A stretch of DNA of 64,000 nt. Origin: Vibrio azureus (GTDB taxonomy: Bacteria > Pseudomonadota > Gammaproteobacteria > Enterobacterales > Vibrionaceae). The notes beneath the pieces are model-generated. The model was not told where the DNA came from, ran no database searches, and worked only from the letters and a program-made list of their open reading frames with translations. Positions 55,762-64,000 of the stretch are shown here, piece by piece. Numbering within the stretch: position 1 is the first letter of the stretch; each line of letters starts with the position of its first letter. The position numbers and the translations under genes are program-made. The stretch covers positions 2,852,001 through 2,916,000 of the forward strand of contig NZ_CP018616.1 in the NCBI RefSeq assembly GCF_002849855.1, given 5' to 3'.

Positions 55762-56076
55762 TAGGTTTCCCTTCTCAATATGTTATCGGATACATCTCAC
55801 TCTAAAACATAAATGCCCCATCTGGCAAAGGTTTGTGAGTGTTCTTTCGATTTTCTGACGCAGTTTTAGCCACAATATGAGTAATAACTCACAATTTGTT
55901 ACTACTTACCAAGCAAAAGCGCTTGCTTTCTACTGCAATAAGACCGATTTATATGACAAATTTTGCAGTGATGATCCAGCCAGCTCAAGAGACCAACTGG
56001 CCCGAAATTATCTTTGAAGTAATTCGGGTATATAATTTCTGCAAATCCTGACTATCCACTACATTCAAGGGCAACT

Positions 56077-57207
56077 ATGCTGCTGTTATCTATTTATATC
56101 TCTATTGCAATCGGCGTTTCATTTATCTGTTCGGTGCTAGAGGCGGTTCTACTGAGTATTAGTCCAAGCTACATTGCACAACTTAGACAACAGGGTAACC
56201 CTGCTGCGCCGCAGTTAGAAAAGCTCAAGGCAGATATCGATCGACCACTGGCTTCTATTTTGACGCTTAACACTATTGCGCATACGATTGGTGCTGCAAC
56301 TGCAGGTGCACAAGCAGCCATTGTGTTCGGCAGTGAGTCTCTCGGTGTATTTTCAGCGTTATTGACTTTAGCCATTCTGGTCTTATCTGAAATTGTACCT
56401 AAGACCATAGGCGCAACCTATTGGCGTCAATTAGCGCCAACTGCAGCGGTTTCATTACGTTGGATGGTGTGGGCACTGACACCGTTCGTTTGGTTCTCTG
56501 AGCAAATAACCAAACGTCTTGCACGCAATCACGAAGCACCCAAAATGCGTGATGAGCTGTCAGCTATGGCGATTCTGGCCAAAGAAAGCGGTGAGTTCGC
56601 GGAAGGTGAATCTAAAATCCTGAGCAACCTACTTGGCATTCAGGATGTGCCAGTTACCCAAGTCATGACACCACGCCCCGTTGTATTTCGAGTAGACGCC
56701 ACGATGACGATTGATCGTTTTCTTGAAGAACATCAGGATACGCCTTTTTCTCGTCCACTGGTCTACAGTGAGCAAAAAGATAACATCATTGGTTTTGTTC
56801 ACCGTCTAGAGCTATTTAAGCTTCAGCAAACAGGGAGTGGACAAAAGCAACTGGGATCCGTCATGCGCCCAATTCAAGTTGTTTTGAATAACACGAACCT
56901 GCCCAAAGTATTCGATCAGATGATGACGCATCGCTTACAACTGGCTTTAGTGGTTGACGAATATGGAACAGTTCAAGGTCTAGTCACGTTGGAAGATATC
57001 TTTGAACACCTGTTAGGTGAGGAGATCATCGATGAAGCAGACAAAAGCACAGATATGCAGGAACTGGCTTACCAGCGCTGGGAAAGTTGGAAAGAAAAAC
57101 ACGGCGTAATTGAGAGTCGAGATGACGATGAAGACGATCAAGATCTCGAACAACACAAATCAACTCAAGCCATAGAGCCTGCTCAATCAGAGACAAAGGC
57201 ACCTTAA
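56077..57207 (+). CDS. CNNM (DUF21) and CBS-domain membrane protein
   Basis: Member of the CNNM/CorB family associated with magnesium transport. It has 376 residues: a DUF21 membrane domain with three or four helices (about 1-165), a pair of CBS domains (about 190-320; VTQVMTPRPVVF, then LVVDEYGTVQGLVTLEDIFEHLLG), and an acidic Q/E/D-rich C-terminal tail. It lacks the CorC/HlyC C-terminal domain, so it is a short form. Exact substrate unknown. Confidence 0.85.
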   Translation: MLLLSIYISIAIGVSFICSVLEAVLLSISPSYIAQLRQQGNPAAPQLEKLKADIDRPLASILTLNTIAHTIGAATAGAQAAIVFGSESLGVFSALLTLAILVLSEIVPKTIGATYWRQLAPTAAVSLRWMVWALTPFVWFSEQITKRLARNHEAPKMRDELSAMAILAKESGEFAEGESKILSNLLGIQDVPVTQVMTPRPVVFRVDATMTIDRFLEEHQDTPFSRPLVYSEQKDNIIGFVHRLELFKLQQTGSGQKQLGSVMRPIQVVLNNTNLPKVFDQMMTHRLQLALVVDEYGTVQGLVTLEDIFEHLLGEEIIDEADKSTDMQELAYQRWESWKEKHGVIESRDDDEDDQDLEQHKSTQAIEPAQSETKAP

Positions 57208-57252
57208 TCGACTTGAACGAAAATTTGCTTAAACTCAGTCGTTAACAAAGTC

Positions 57253-57281
57253 AAAAGGCACCCAATCACGGGTGCCTTTTT
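57253..57281. terminator. Bidirectional terminator after the CNNM gene
   Basis: AAAAGGCACCC-AATCA-CGGGTGCCTTTTT between convergent genes. Confidence 0.93.
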
Positions 57282-57310
57282 CACATTGAGACAAGTTGCT
57301 ATTTATCGTT

Positions 57311-57336
57311 TATACCCAAATGACCTCAAGATACTT
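57311..57336. repeat. Dispersed repeat, copy 3 (TATACCCAAAT type)
   Basis: TATACCCAAATGACCTCAAG then ATACTT; compare 11658-11690 and 32793-32811. Confidence 0.65.
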
Positions 57337-57341
57337 GATAT

Positions 57342-57929
57342 TTAAAGCGCGATACCGATATTGCTGACACCTTCCTCACGTAATTCTTCACGTAAATCTT
57401 TAATCAAACTGATATCACGCTCTGTTGCTTCACGAAGAGGACGGAAAATAGCCCACTGGACATCCCATTCTTCACAAACCGCTTCATTTTGTTTTTGATT
57501 GTCATTCGTGATTGGCTCAGCACCCTGCGCTTGCTCTAAATCGACAACGGTTTGTACCGATTGCTGGCTAATCTTAATCATTGAATCAAACAGATAATCA
57601 CGATCGAGTAGGCCATGCAGAAGCGTCGATAAACTCTGGCATGCATCCATTGAAGGATACACACCATAAAAGTCATATTCATCCGCACTAGGGAAAAGCG
57701 CTTCCAGCTTCTCTAATTGACGTTCAAAATTCACTTTTGCGGTCTTAACTGTCAGAATTTCCCATACACTATCAAGAATCGCTCGGTAAGCTCGGGGGTC
57801 TGCAAATTCGGTATTCTCACAAAACATCGCATAGTTGGGATACATGCGTTCACACAGACACGCCATGAAAGTAATTTGTTGCCAAGGTTCTAGTTTTTCC
57901 AAACGAACCTGAAGAGGATTCTTAAGCAT
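57342..57929 (-). CDS. yjaG: YjaG family (DUF416) protein
   Basis: Cytoplasmic protein of unknown function, 195 residues from MLKNPLQVRLEKLEPWQQ (57929; an upstream GTG is less likely). The family signature FMACLCERMYPNYAMFCE is present. E. coli carries yjaG between nfi and hupA; here it lies between the CNNM and uracil-DNA glycosylase genes, still in the hupA-hemE neighbourhood. Confidence 0.9.
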   Translation of the reverse strand: MLKNPLQVRLEKLEPWQQITFMACLCERMYPNYAMFCENTEFADPRAYRAILDSVWEILTVKTAKVNFERQLEKLEALFPSADEYDFYGVYPSMDACQSLSTLLHGLLDRDYLFDSMIKISQQSVQTVVDLEQAQGAEPITNDNQKQNEAVCEEWDVQWAIFRPLREATERDISLIKDLREELREEGVSNIGIAL

Positions 57930-57995
57930 AGTCACTCAATCATTGAAGAAAAAAACAGCGAAAGTGTACTTGATTCATCACTGGGAAAAAAGTTA

Positions 57996-58244
57996 ATGCC
58001 GCAGCCAAATCAGATTTTCCTGCCTTTAGAGCATCACAACACCGATAAAACTTTATTCAAACAGAAGAAATTGGCCAAACAATGTTTGATTGAACAATCC
58101 AAAACCATTCAACTCATACAGGCAGATATCGCATTACTATTACAAAGATTAGCCGAGTTTTCACCGCTTGACTGGCTACAATCAACGTTGATTAAGGCAA
58201 AGACCTTGAGGTTAAGAAAAGAGAAGGCCATGTTATGCGTTTAG
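57996..58244 (+). CDS. Unknown small protein overlapping the DNA glycosylase gene
   Basis: Not recognised. An 82-residue, mostly helical and basic protein (MPQPNQIFLPLEHH at the N-terminus, K/L/Q-rich after that) with a likely coiled-coil middle. Its last ten bases overlap the start of the next gene, which suggests translational coupling and a shared role, perhaps in DNA repair (inference). The ribosome site is weak. Confidence 0.65.
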   Translation: MPQPNQIFLPLEHHNTDKTLFKQKKLAKQCLIEQSKTIQLIQADIALLLQRLAEFSPLDWLQSTLIKAKTLRLRKEKAMLCV

Positions 58245-58807
58245 AGAATCTGCTAAAACAAGTTCGTGCATGTCAAATCTGTGTTGAGGACCTGCCTTTG
58301 GGCGCAAACCCTGTTGTACAGGCAGGGAAAGAAGCACGCATTTTAATCATTGGCCAAGCCCCTGGCACACGAGTACATCAAACCTCAATACCATGGAATG
58401 ACCCAAGCGGTGATCGACTACGCCAGTGGTTAAATATCGATAAAGACGACTTCTATGATCCAAATAAAATCGCCATTGTTCCAATGGGCCTCTGTTATCC
58501 GGGCAAAGGTCAATCTGGCGATCTACCTCCTCGTAAAGAGTGCGCCCCCACTTGGCATCAAAAAATCCTTGAGCAACTTCCGCGTATAGAACTGACTTTA
58601 TTGATTGGCCACTACTCACAGCAATATTACCTAACCAATAAACCCAAAACGCTGACTCAAACCGTGCGACAGTGGCAGGATTGGCAGCCAGATTTTATTC
58701 CACTTCCCCACCCCTCTCCACGTAATTCATTGTGGCTAAAGAAAAATCCATGGTTTGAATCAGACGTCGTGCCACATCTTCAGCAACGAGTTCACTCAAT
58801 GCTTTAG
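58235..58807 (+). CDS. Uracil-DNA glycosylase family protein with likely Fe-S cluster
   Basis: COG1573-type DNA glycosylase of 190 residues. The catalytic region IIGQAPGTRVHQT and the substrate loop PHPSPRNSLW match the UDG superfamily. Cysteines 13, 16, 87 and 103 (CQIC, then C-15 residues-C) fit the cluster-ligand spacing of the iron-sulfur UDG families. The residue that would activate water differs from family 1, so substrate range is uncertain. Confidence 0.85.
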   Translation: MRLENLLKQVRACQICVEDLPLGANPVVQAGKEARILIIGQAPGTRVHQTSIPWNDPSGDRLRQWLNIDKDDFYDPNKIAIVPMGLCYPGKGQSGDLPPRKECAPTWHQKILEQLPRIELTLLIGHYSQQYYLTNKPKTLTQTVRQWQDWQPDFIPLPHPSPRNSLWLKKNPWFESDVVPHLQQRVHSML

Positions 58808-58835
58808 GTCACCTATGATCCTTTTACTTGCTAAG
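58806..58835. repeat. Copy of the CACCTATGATC repeat family
   Basis: TTTAGGTCACCTATGATCCT followed by TTTACTTGCTA, overlapping the end of the glycosylase gene (stop at 58805-58807). Compare 3676-3807. Confidence 0.6.
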
Positions 58836-58929
58836 CTGTACAATGAAATTCAAACACAACTAAATAAAAAATAAACTCATGATTTTATTGCCATAAAACT
58901 CCCCAGTATCGCCTCATAACTAAATAGAA

Positions 58930-59160
58930 CATAGTAGGCCAAATGCAACCAAAGCTGTACAATCCTAAATTTCAGGCAAAAAAATGCCGACACCGGTTGC
59001 CAGCATTTGATTGCAAAGTGTTGAATTTTATTGTGATAAATGACTTTAATCTCTGATGTACAGCTTAAATAGCAATTGGATCATAGTAGGCCAAATACTA
59101 CCAAAGCTGTACAACCCTAAATTTTAGGTAAAAAAATACCGGCATGAAGTGCCGGTATTT
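58930..59160. repeat. Duplicated ~62-bp segment downstream of hemE (162-bp period)
   Basis: CATAGTAGGCCAAAT...ACCAAAGCTGTACAA...CCTAAATTT..AGG.AAAAAAAT.CCG occurs at 58930-58990 and again at 59092-59152 with about eight changes. Both copies lead into a hairpin; only the second hairpin is a good terminator. The TAGGCCAAA core is an inverted relative of the repeat at 3676-3807. The region 58808-59177 holds no gene. Confidence 0.8.
59131..59160 (-). terminator. Terminator of hemE
   Basis: AAATACCGGCA-N5-TGCCGGTATTTTTTT, read on the minus strand, 17 bases after the hemE stop. Confidence 0.93.
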
Positions 59161-59177
59161 GAGCTAAAACGTCGAAT

Positions 59178-60245
59178 TTACTTGTGATATGGCTTAGATA
59201 ATTCGTGTACCGCTTCAACAAACACGCCTGCGTTTTCTGGCGGTACGTCAAGATGAATGCCGTGGCCTAAGTTAAACACATGGCCAGTACCTGCATCACC
59301 AAAGCCTGCTAAGATATCCGCAACTTCTTCACGGATACGCTCTGGTGAAGCATATAACATAGATGGATCCATATTACCTTGGAGCGCCACTTTATCACCG
59401 ATACGCGCTTTCGCATCTGCAATGTTGATTGTCCAATCTAGACCAACGGCATCACACCCCGTCGCTGCGATTTGCTCAAGCCACATGCCGCCATTCTTGG
59501 TAAACAAAGTGACTGGCACACGACGACCGTCATTTTCGCGAATCAGACCATCAACAATCTTGTGCATATATTGCAGTGAGAACAGGTTGTAGTCACGAGG
59601 TGTCAGTACTCCACCCCATGTATCAAATACCATCACCGATTGTGCACCCGCTTTAATTTGCGCGTTTAGATATTCGATAACGCTGTCTGCAAGCTTATCT
59701 AGAAGTAAGTGAAGCGTTTGTGGCTCTGCGTACATCATCTTCTTGATCTTAGTGAACGCTTTCGAGCTGCCACCTTCAACCATGTATGTCGCAAGTGTCC
59801 ATGGGCTTCCTGAAAAACCAATCAGTGGAACATCACCATTTAAGTCTTTGCGGATTTGACGCACAGCATTCATGACGTATTGCAGCTCACCTTCAGGATC
59901 CGGTAAGCCAATTTTTTCCACATCTGCTTTACAAGTAATCGGTTTGTCGAAAACCGGACCTTCACCAGCAGCAAAACGGAGCTCAAGGCCCATCGCATCT
60001 GGAATAGTAAGAATATCAGAGAATAAAATTGCAGCATCAAGAGGAAAACGGCGTAATGGCTGAAGGGTGACTTCCGACGCTAGTTCAGCATTCTTACACA
60101 AAGACATAAAATCACCAGCCTGCGCTCGGGTAGCTTTGTATTCAGGGAGGTAACGACCTGCCTGACGCATCATCCATACTGGTGTGTAATCGACTGACTC
60201 TTTAAGTAGAGCACGCAGATAACGATCATTTTTTAATTCAGTCAT
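59178..60245 (-). CDS. hemE: Uroporphyrinogen decarboxylase
   Basis: Decarboxylates uroporphyrinogen III to coproporphyrinogen III in heme synthesis. It starts at [14 protein letters not shown] (60245), giving 355 residues; nine upstream codons are not family-like. Signature [15 protein letters not shown] (with active-site arginines) and [13 protein letters not shown] are present. It lies downstream of nudC, as in E. coli, with a 139-base gap. Confidence 0.98.
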   Translation of the reverse strand: MTELKNDRYLRALLKESVDYTPVWMMRQAGRYLPEYKATRAQAGDFMSLCKNAELASEVTLQPLRRFPLDAAILFSDILTIPDAMGLELRFAAGEGPVFDKPITCKADVEKIGLPDPEGELQYVMNAVRQIRKDLNGDVPLIGFSGSPWTLATYMVEGGSSKAFTKIKKMMYAEPQTLHLLLDKLADSVIEYLNAQIKAGAQSVMVFDTWGGVLTPRDYNLFSLQYMHKIVDGLIRENDGRRVPVTLFTKNGGMWLEQIAATGCDAVGLDWTINIADAKARIGDKVALQGNMDPSMLYASPERIREEVADILAGFGDAGTGHVFNLGHGIHLDVPPENAGVFVEAVHELSKPYHK

Positions 60246-60384
60246 TCCGTCATTCCAATTATTAGCTTTCAACTGACCCGTATTCTAGCATTGATTTAAT
60301 GTGAATAGTTGACTCACCAAACAAGGAAAGTGTTTTAATTCACCCAGAACCAACAATACTTAACCTATTTGCTGGGGTATTTGT

Positions 60385-61164
60385 TTAAGACTGAATATCC
60401 TGACGTGTTCTTTCAATAAGAGCCCTTGCGATCGTCCCCTGAGGAGCGATAGCAGGAAGCTTTGTGATATCAAACCACTTCGCATCAGCCAATTCGGCAT
60501 AGTCCGGCTTTATTTCACCCGCTTGATAGTCAGCAAGAAATCCCACCATCATGCTTGATGGAAAAGCCCATGGTTGACTGGCAAAATAACGAATGTTGTT
60601 AATATGGATACCCGTTTCTTCATAAACTTCTCGCGCAACACATTCTTCTAATGTCTCCCCTACCTCTAAAAATCCTGCAATCACCGTGTACATACCGTTA
60701 CGATGTCTCGCATGTTGTGCAAGGAGGACCTGTTCACCTTTACGAACGGCCACAATAATACATGGGAAAATACGCGGATAGTGCAAGGTTCGACATTCAC
60801 TGCATTGCATTGCGAGTTGATTATGGTTAAGGAAGTTGCGGCCACCACATTGAGGACAAAAGCGTAAACTGCTGGTCATATGACCGTATTGAGCCGCTTT
60901 ACTGATCAATAAAAAGAGGGCTTCGGGAAAATGAAGGCAGTCTCGCAAAGAAGTGAGCTCAAGGTCACCTTCAAGGTCGGATAAATTAACCCACCTAACA
61001 GGCTCTCCCTGATAATGGCCAATTTGATGACCACAACCGTCAGGAAGAGAAAAATCAGCAGCTTGGCCGAATGGAATATGTCCATTGAGCAGCCAAACTT
61101 CACTGCCTGATACAACACACCAATAAGCCTTACCGACATGGTTAACTTCACTTTTTCTTAACAT
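60385..61164 (-). CDS. nudC: NADH pyrophosphatase / RNA decapping hydrolase NudC
   Basis: Nudix hydrolase acting on NADH and on NAD-capped RNA. It starts at [17 protein letters not shown] (61164) with AAAGGTAAG upstream. It has 259 residues: N-terminal domain, a zinc ribbon (CPQCGGRNF and CSECRTLHY) and the Nudix box [20 protein letters not shown] completed by TGI, plus the NudC-specific [11 protein letters not shown]. Confidence 0.96.
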   Translation of the reverse strand: MLRKSEVNHVGKAYWCVVSGSEVWLLNGHIPFGQAADFSLPDGCGHQIGHYQGEPVRWVNLSDLEGDLELTSLRDCLHFPEALFLLISKAAQYGHMTSSLRFCPQCGGRNFLNHNQLAMQCSECRTLHYPRIFPCIIVAVRKGEQVLLAQHARHRNGMYTVIAGFLEVGETLEECVAREVYEETGIHINNIRYFASQPWAFPSSMMVGFLADYQAGEIKPDYAELADAKWFDITKLPAIAPQGTIARALIERTRQDIQS

Positions 61165-61347
61165 TATGCTTACCTTTGCTTGAAGTTCATTCATTTTACT
61201 GGCAATCTAATTTCATACCAGAGTTTGTTGTTTGCTGATTTTACAGCTATAAATTCTAGTAAGGACAAGAGTTTGTAATCACTTTACTTACTTTGCTATG
61301 CAAAGGATACGTTCACCAGTAGGTGTCCAGATCATGAGGGCATGGTC

Positions 61348-61833
61348 ATGCTAAAAAAATTCAAACAAACACAAGATCAATGGGGTGGTTCGAGTGAGGT
61401 AATCGACCACTGGTTAGAGACGAGACAACTTCTCATCGTCGAATATTGTAAGCTTGCATCTCTGCAGCCTTGTTCTAGAACGAATGTTGTTGAGCTTCCT
61501 GCTCCTGATGATCTACAACATTTTTGCCAGCACCTCGTCGATTATATTTCTGAAGGTCACTTTAAGATATACGACATGGTGATGGATAAGTGGAAAGCAA
61601 CGGGCTTTGTTGCGACAGATGAGATCAACCAAACCTACGCTAAAATCGTTATTACGACAGAACCACTCCTAAATTTTACCGACAAATACTCTGATGTTTC
61701 CATTGAAGATGAGCTGGTAGACTTTGATTCAGACATGTCTTTGCTTGGTGAAATTATCGAGACACGTTTTGCGGTAGAGGATCATTTGATTCAGCTTATC
61801 GCAGATAGCCTGTCGATGCCGCCAGGTTCATAG
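61348..61833 (+). CDS. rsd: Anti-sigma-70 factor Rsd
   Basis: Binds sigma-70 in stationary phase and so favours alternative sigma factors. It has 161 residues from MLKKFKQTQDQWG (61348), chosen because GAGGG sits seven bases upstream; an ATG at 61342 is too close. Family sequence WLETRQLLIVEYCKL and RFAVEDHLIQLI is present. It is divergent from nudC, as in E. coli. Confidence 0.95.
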   Translation: MLKKFKQTQDQWGGSSEVIDHWLETRQLLIVEYCKLASLQPCSRTNVVELPAPDDLQHFCQHLVDYISEGHFKIYDMVMDKWKATGFVATDEINQTYAKIVITTEPLLNFTDKYSDVSIEDELVDFDSDMSLLGEIIETRFAVEDHLIQLIADSLSMPPGS

Positions 61834-61867
61834 CGAAAAGGAATTCGGGATTAAGCTTCCCCAGAGA

Positions 61868-61910
61868 AACAAGAAAGCCACTTGACAGTTGTTGTTGGGC
61901 TTTCTTGTTT
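61868..61910. terminator. Bidirectional hairpin between rsd and the metallopeptidase gene
   Basis: ACAAGAAAGCC ... GGCTTTCTTGT, eleven-base arms and a long loop, between convergent genes. Confidence 0.75.
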
Positions 61911-61924
61911 CTAAACAGTTTTAC

Positions 61925-64000
61925 TTAGTGGCGATAAGCCTGCCACATTGGGTTCTCAGCAAAGTAGCGTTCAACAAGGTTGATGTGGCTTTGTGGACGA
62001 GGGACTCGAAGATATTCAGCGACAACATTATACATCTCCTCACGTGGTGTTTTGTAAAACGCATTAATCTCATCATCAAGATAAGGCAGCACTTGCTGTC
62101 GGATCATCATTTGATGAATATCATGTGTCATTAATTGCAAACCACGCGACGAGTTAGCAAAGCTACTGTCATGCGACCCCCAGTGATGGCCAAACTCATG
62201 TCCAACGATACCAATCCCTGAGTTATAGTAGTGGGCATAGTAGTTCCAAGTGTCAATGCCAAGTACATCACCACCACCCAGACCACCGCCAATGGTTGAT
62301 ATACCAAGGCGAATGCGATCGCGATTCATAAAGGCTTGGTAAATATTCTGGTAATCTTCCGCAGTAAAATTTCCGCCTGGGCCATCAACCGGACCTGAGT
62401 TACCGAAGAACTCATTTTGACCTTGACCAATACTTTGCTTGTAATTGAACCATAGGTGTTCAAACTCAGGGCTATTCATCACGTACGCATAATTCGCCAT
62501 GATGATCATCCATTCACGCGCATAGGCTGACGTGATTTTTTCCCAGTGGCCGTTTGCTTGTGAGTAAGTACCGAAACTCAAACGCCATTTCGATTGCCAG
62601 TCTGTCAATTTCTGCACGAATTCATCAGTTCCAGATGTCAGACGGATATCGACCAAATCTCGAGGTAGATGTGTAGCCTCTGCTAAACCTTTAATCGTAA
62701 ATGACTGCAGGCCATCAAGACTCGCGTATTTCACACCATCTTTTAAAGTATGTGACGTTGTGTAAGTCGCAAATGGCTCCAGCTTATCAAGTGTGCCCAA
62801 TTTGAGCCATTTCCCTTCATCACCAAAGCGCGCTTCAACGACCAGGTCGTAAGTAGTTTGAGCCGCATAGCTGGTGATATCCAGACCATCAATACGCTGT
62901 GTACCCGATAATAGACGGTCGATACTTACTTCATGGTTAGAAGTTAAACTCTCCCAACTTTCACCATCAAACAGCAACGGCTTCTTGACGACTTCAGGCG
63001 CTAATAAATCAAATACGTGATCGTGAGTCGCTGGCTTATTGCCTTGGTGAACACGCAGTACATCCACATTAGCAACCACTACGGTCCGGTCTTGCAGCAT
63101 AGCTAAAACTTTAGCCTCAACCGCCAAATCAAAACTCGCTTTTAGTGATTGATCTTTTTCAGTACCAGTGTCAAAAAAGCCTTTAAAGGAATGCATCGCA
63201 TCACCTTCAATACCGCCTTCGACAAAACTAAACTGGTCTTGGCTAAACTCTTTTACAACACCTACATTGCTGCCGACATAAACTTCACCATTACTGGCTT
63301 GATAAGTATTACGGTAACGAGTATTGGTAAAACGATGTTTCGCTTCGACTAGCTCGTCACCTGCTTTTACGGATGCAAGATCGAATACGTAAGTTAACGC
63401 GTTGTCAAAGTTAACCACCAGCTCATTGTTCACCACTTCCATCTTTAAGTTGCGATAGATGGAATTACTTTCTGGCAAATTGAAAAAACCATACTTAGAC
63501 AATTTTTTATGGTTGGCCAGCTTGACATCTTCTTGACGGTAAATAGAAATTTTACCTGTGATATCAGCAACAAAAATAAACTCATCGTTTGCTGCAACGC
63601 TGTATGGGTGAGTCAAAGTTTTATCGAAAGTATTGCCCGACCAAGAACCAGTCCCCAAAGACATAACAATTTGGTCATTGTTGTTGGTATCGTAGATATC
63701 GACGCGGTTAGACGAGAGAGAAGCAACAAATAAGTGGCCATCGTGTTCCACCACATCGCTTACGACGCGGTAGGTTTCACTTATACCATTAAGCGAAAAA
63801 CCAGTGATAGGCGCCAGCGGCTGATTCTTTCTCAAATCATATCGAGCAATATGAGAAAAAGCACTGTTTGTGTTACCGACATAAATTTTGTCATGACTTA
63901 ATGCCACTGATTCGGGCAAAAATTCATTTTCAACTTGATAGCCAAAATCTGCATAAGTTAGAGTTTTACCTGTACCCAAAAATTTTATCTCAGTTAGACT
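61925..64000 (-). CDS. Large metallopeptidase-like protein, metzincin-type zinc motif (5' truncated)
   Basis: The frame is open to the right edge (it continues through SLTEIKFLGTG), so the N-terminus lies outside. At least 690 residues are visible. The N-terminal half has repeated blades of NHL/propeller character (HPYSVAANDEFIFVADITGKI), then a linker of about 200 residues. The C-terminal catalytic part carries HEFGHHWGSHD, fitting HExxHxxGxxD, the metzincin form in which Asp replaces the third His. A following methionine (LQLMTHD) might be the Met-turn. Likely secreted, substrate unknown. Confidence 0.65.
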   Translation of the reverse strand, partial: SLTEIKFLGTGKTLTYADFGYQVENEFLPESVALSHDKIYVGNTNSAFSHIARYDLRKNQPLAPITGFSLNGISETYRVVSDVVEHDGHLFVASLSSNRVDIYDTNNNDQIVMSLGTGSWSGNTFDKTLTHPYSVAANDEFIFVADITGKISIYRQEDVKLANHKKLSKYGFFNLPESNSIYRNLKMEVVNNELVVNFDNALTYVFDLASVKAGDELVEAKHRFTNTRYRNTYQASNGEVYVGSNVGVVKEFSQDQFSFVEGGIEGDAMHSFKGFFDTGTEKDQSLKASFDLAVEAKVLAMLQDRTVVVANVDVLRVHQGNKPATHDHVFDLLAPEVVKKPLLFDGESWESLTSNHEVSIDRLLSGTQRIDGLDITSYAAQTTYDLVVEARFGDEGKWLKLGTLDKLEPFATYTTSHTLKDGVKYASLDGLQSFTIKGLAEATHLPRDLVDIRLTSGTDEFVQKLTDWQSKWRLSFGTYSQANGHWEKITSAYAREWMIIMANYAYVMNSPEFEHLWFNYKQSIGQGQNEFFGNSGPVDGPGGNFTAEDYQNIYQAFMNRDRIRLGISTIGGGLGGGDVLGIDTWNYYAHYYNSGIGIVGHEFGHHWGSHDSSFANSSRGLQLMTHDIHQMMIRQQVLPYLDDEINAFYKTPREEMYNVVAEYLRVPRPQSHINLVERYFAENPMWQAYRH

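Overview
The window is a block of chromosomal housekeeping genes from a gammaproteobacterium, almost certainly a Vibrio or close relative. The basis is gene order and protein character: frdABCD, efp/epmB, groESL, pfkA, fieF, cpxP/cpxRA, aspA-dcuA-dsbD, an acetate-switch locus of CrbR/CrbS type, aroQ-accBC, yhdT-panF, prmA, dusB-fis, a full rRNA operon, a CadC-like gene, zntR, purHD, hupA, hemE, nudC and rsd. No species is claimed, because no 16S comparison could be run.

Layout. 1-2.7 kb: the 3' end of a fumarate reductase operon. 2.8-5.2 kb: a nitroreductase and a large SPFH (band 7) protein. 5.4-7.1 kb: elongation factor P, divergent from its lysyl-modification enzyme EpmB. 7.1-9.8 kb: an MgtC-like protein and groESL with a sigma-32-type promoter. 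10-14 kb: a MATE pump, phosphofructokinase and a cation exporter. 14-17 kb: the Cpx envelope-stress module with a perfect CpxR box between cpxP and cpxRA. 17-23.5 kb: trmL, fxsA, aspA, dcuA and dsbD. Aspartase makes fumarate, DcuA exchanges C4-dicarboxylates and Frd (same window) respires fumarate.

23.6-35 kb is the most coherent functional cluster. It holds a LuxR-type response regulator (CrbR-like), a MarC protein, a DUF4212 plus sodium/acetate-type symporter pair, an unknown 164-residue membrane-anchored protein, a 1143-residue transporter-sensor hybrid kinase (CrbS-like), an MFS carrier and acetyl-CoA synthetase. Together they look like an acetate sensing, uptake and activation locus.

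35-42 kb carries fatty-acid and translation genes ending in dusB-fis. An IS630-family element with two one-base frameshifts lies between fis and the rRNA operon. The rRNA operon (5S, 23S, 16S on the minus strand) has recognisable P1 and P2 promoters, boxA sites, processing stems and a 16S-23S spacer without tRNA. 49-62 kb holds the CadC-like regulator, zntR, purHD with a PurR-like box, a DUF1481 lipoprotein gene and hupA, a CNNM/CBS protein, yjaG, a Fe-S type uracil-DNA glycosylase, hemE, nudC and rsd. The right edge cuts a large secreted-type metallopeptidase with a metzincin-like zinc motif.

Small intergenic repeats are frequent. They include a TATACCCAAGT-type dispersed repeat (three copies), a second family around TTTTGGCCACCTATGATC (both orientations), 17-bp and 15-bp tandem repeats, and a duplicated segment downstream of hemE. 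No CRISPR array, prophage or tRNA gene was seen. No clearly undescribed system stands out. The best leads are the unknown protein inside the acetate locus, the palindrome in the spacer of the aroQ-accBC promoter, the metzincin-like protein at the edge, and the repeat families.
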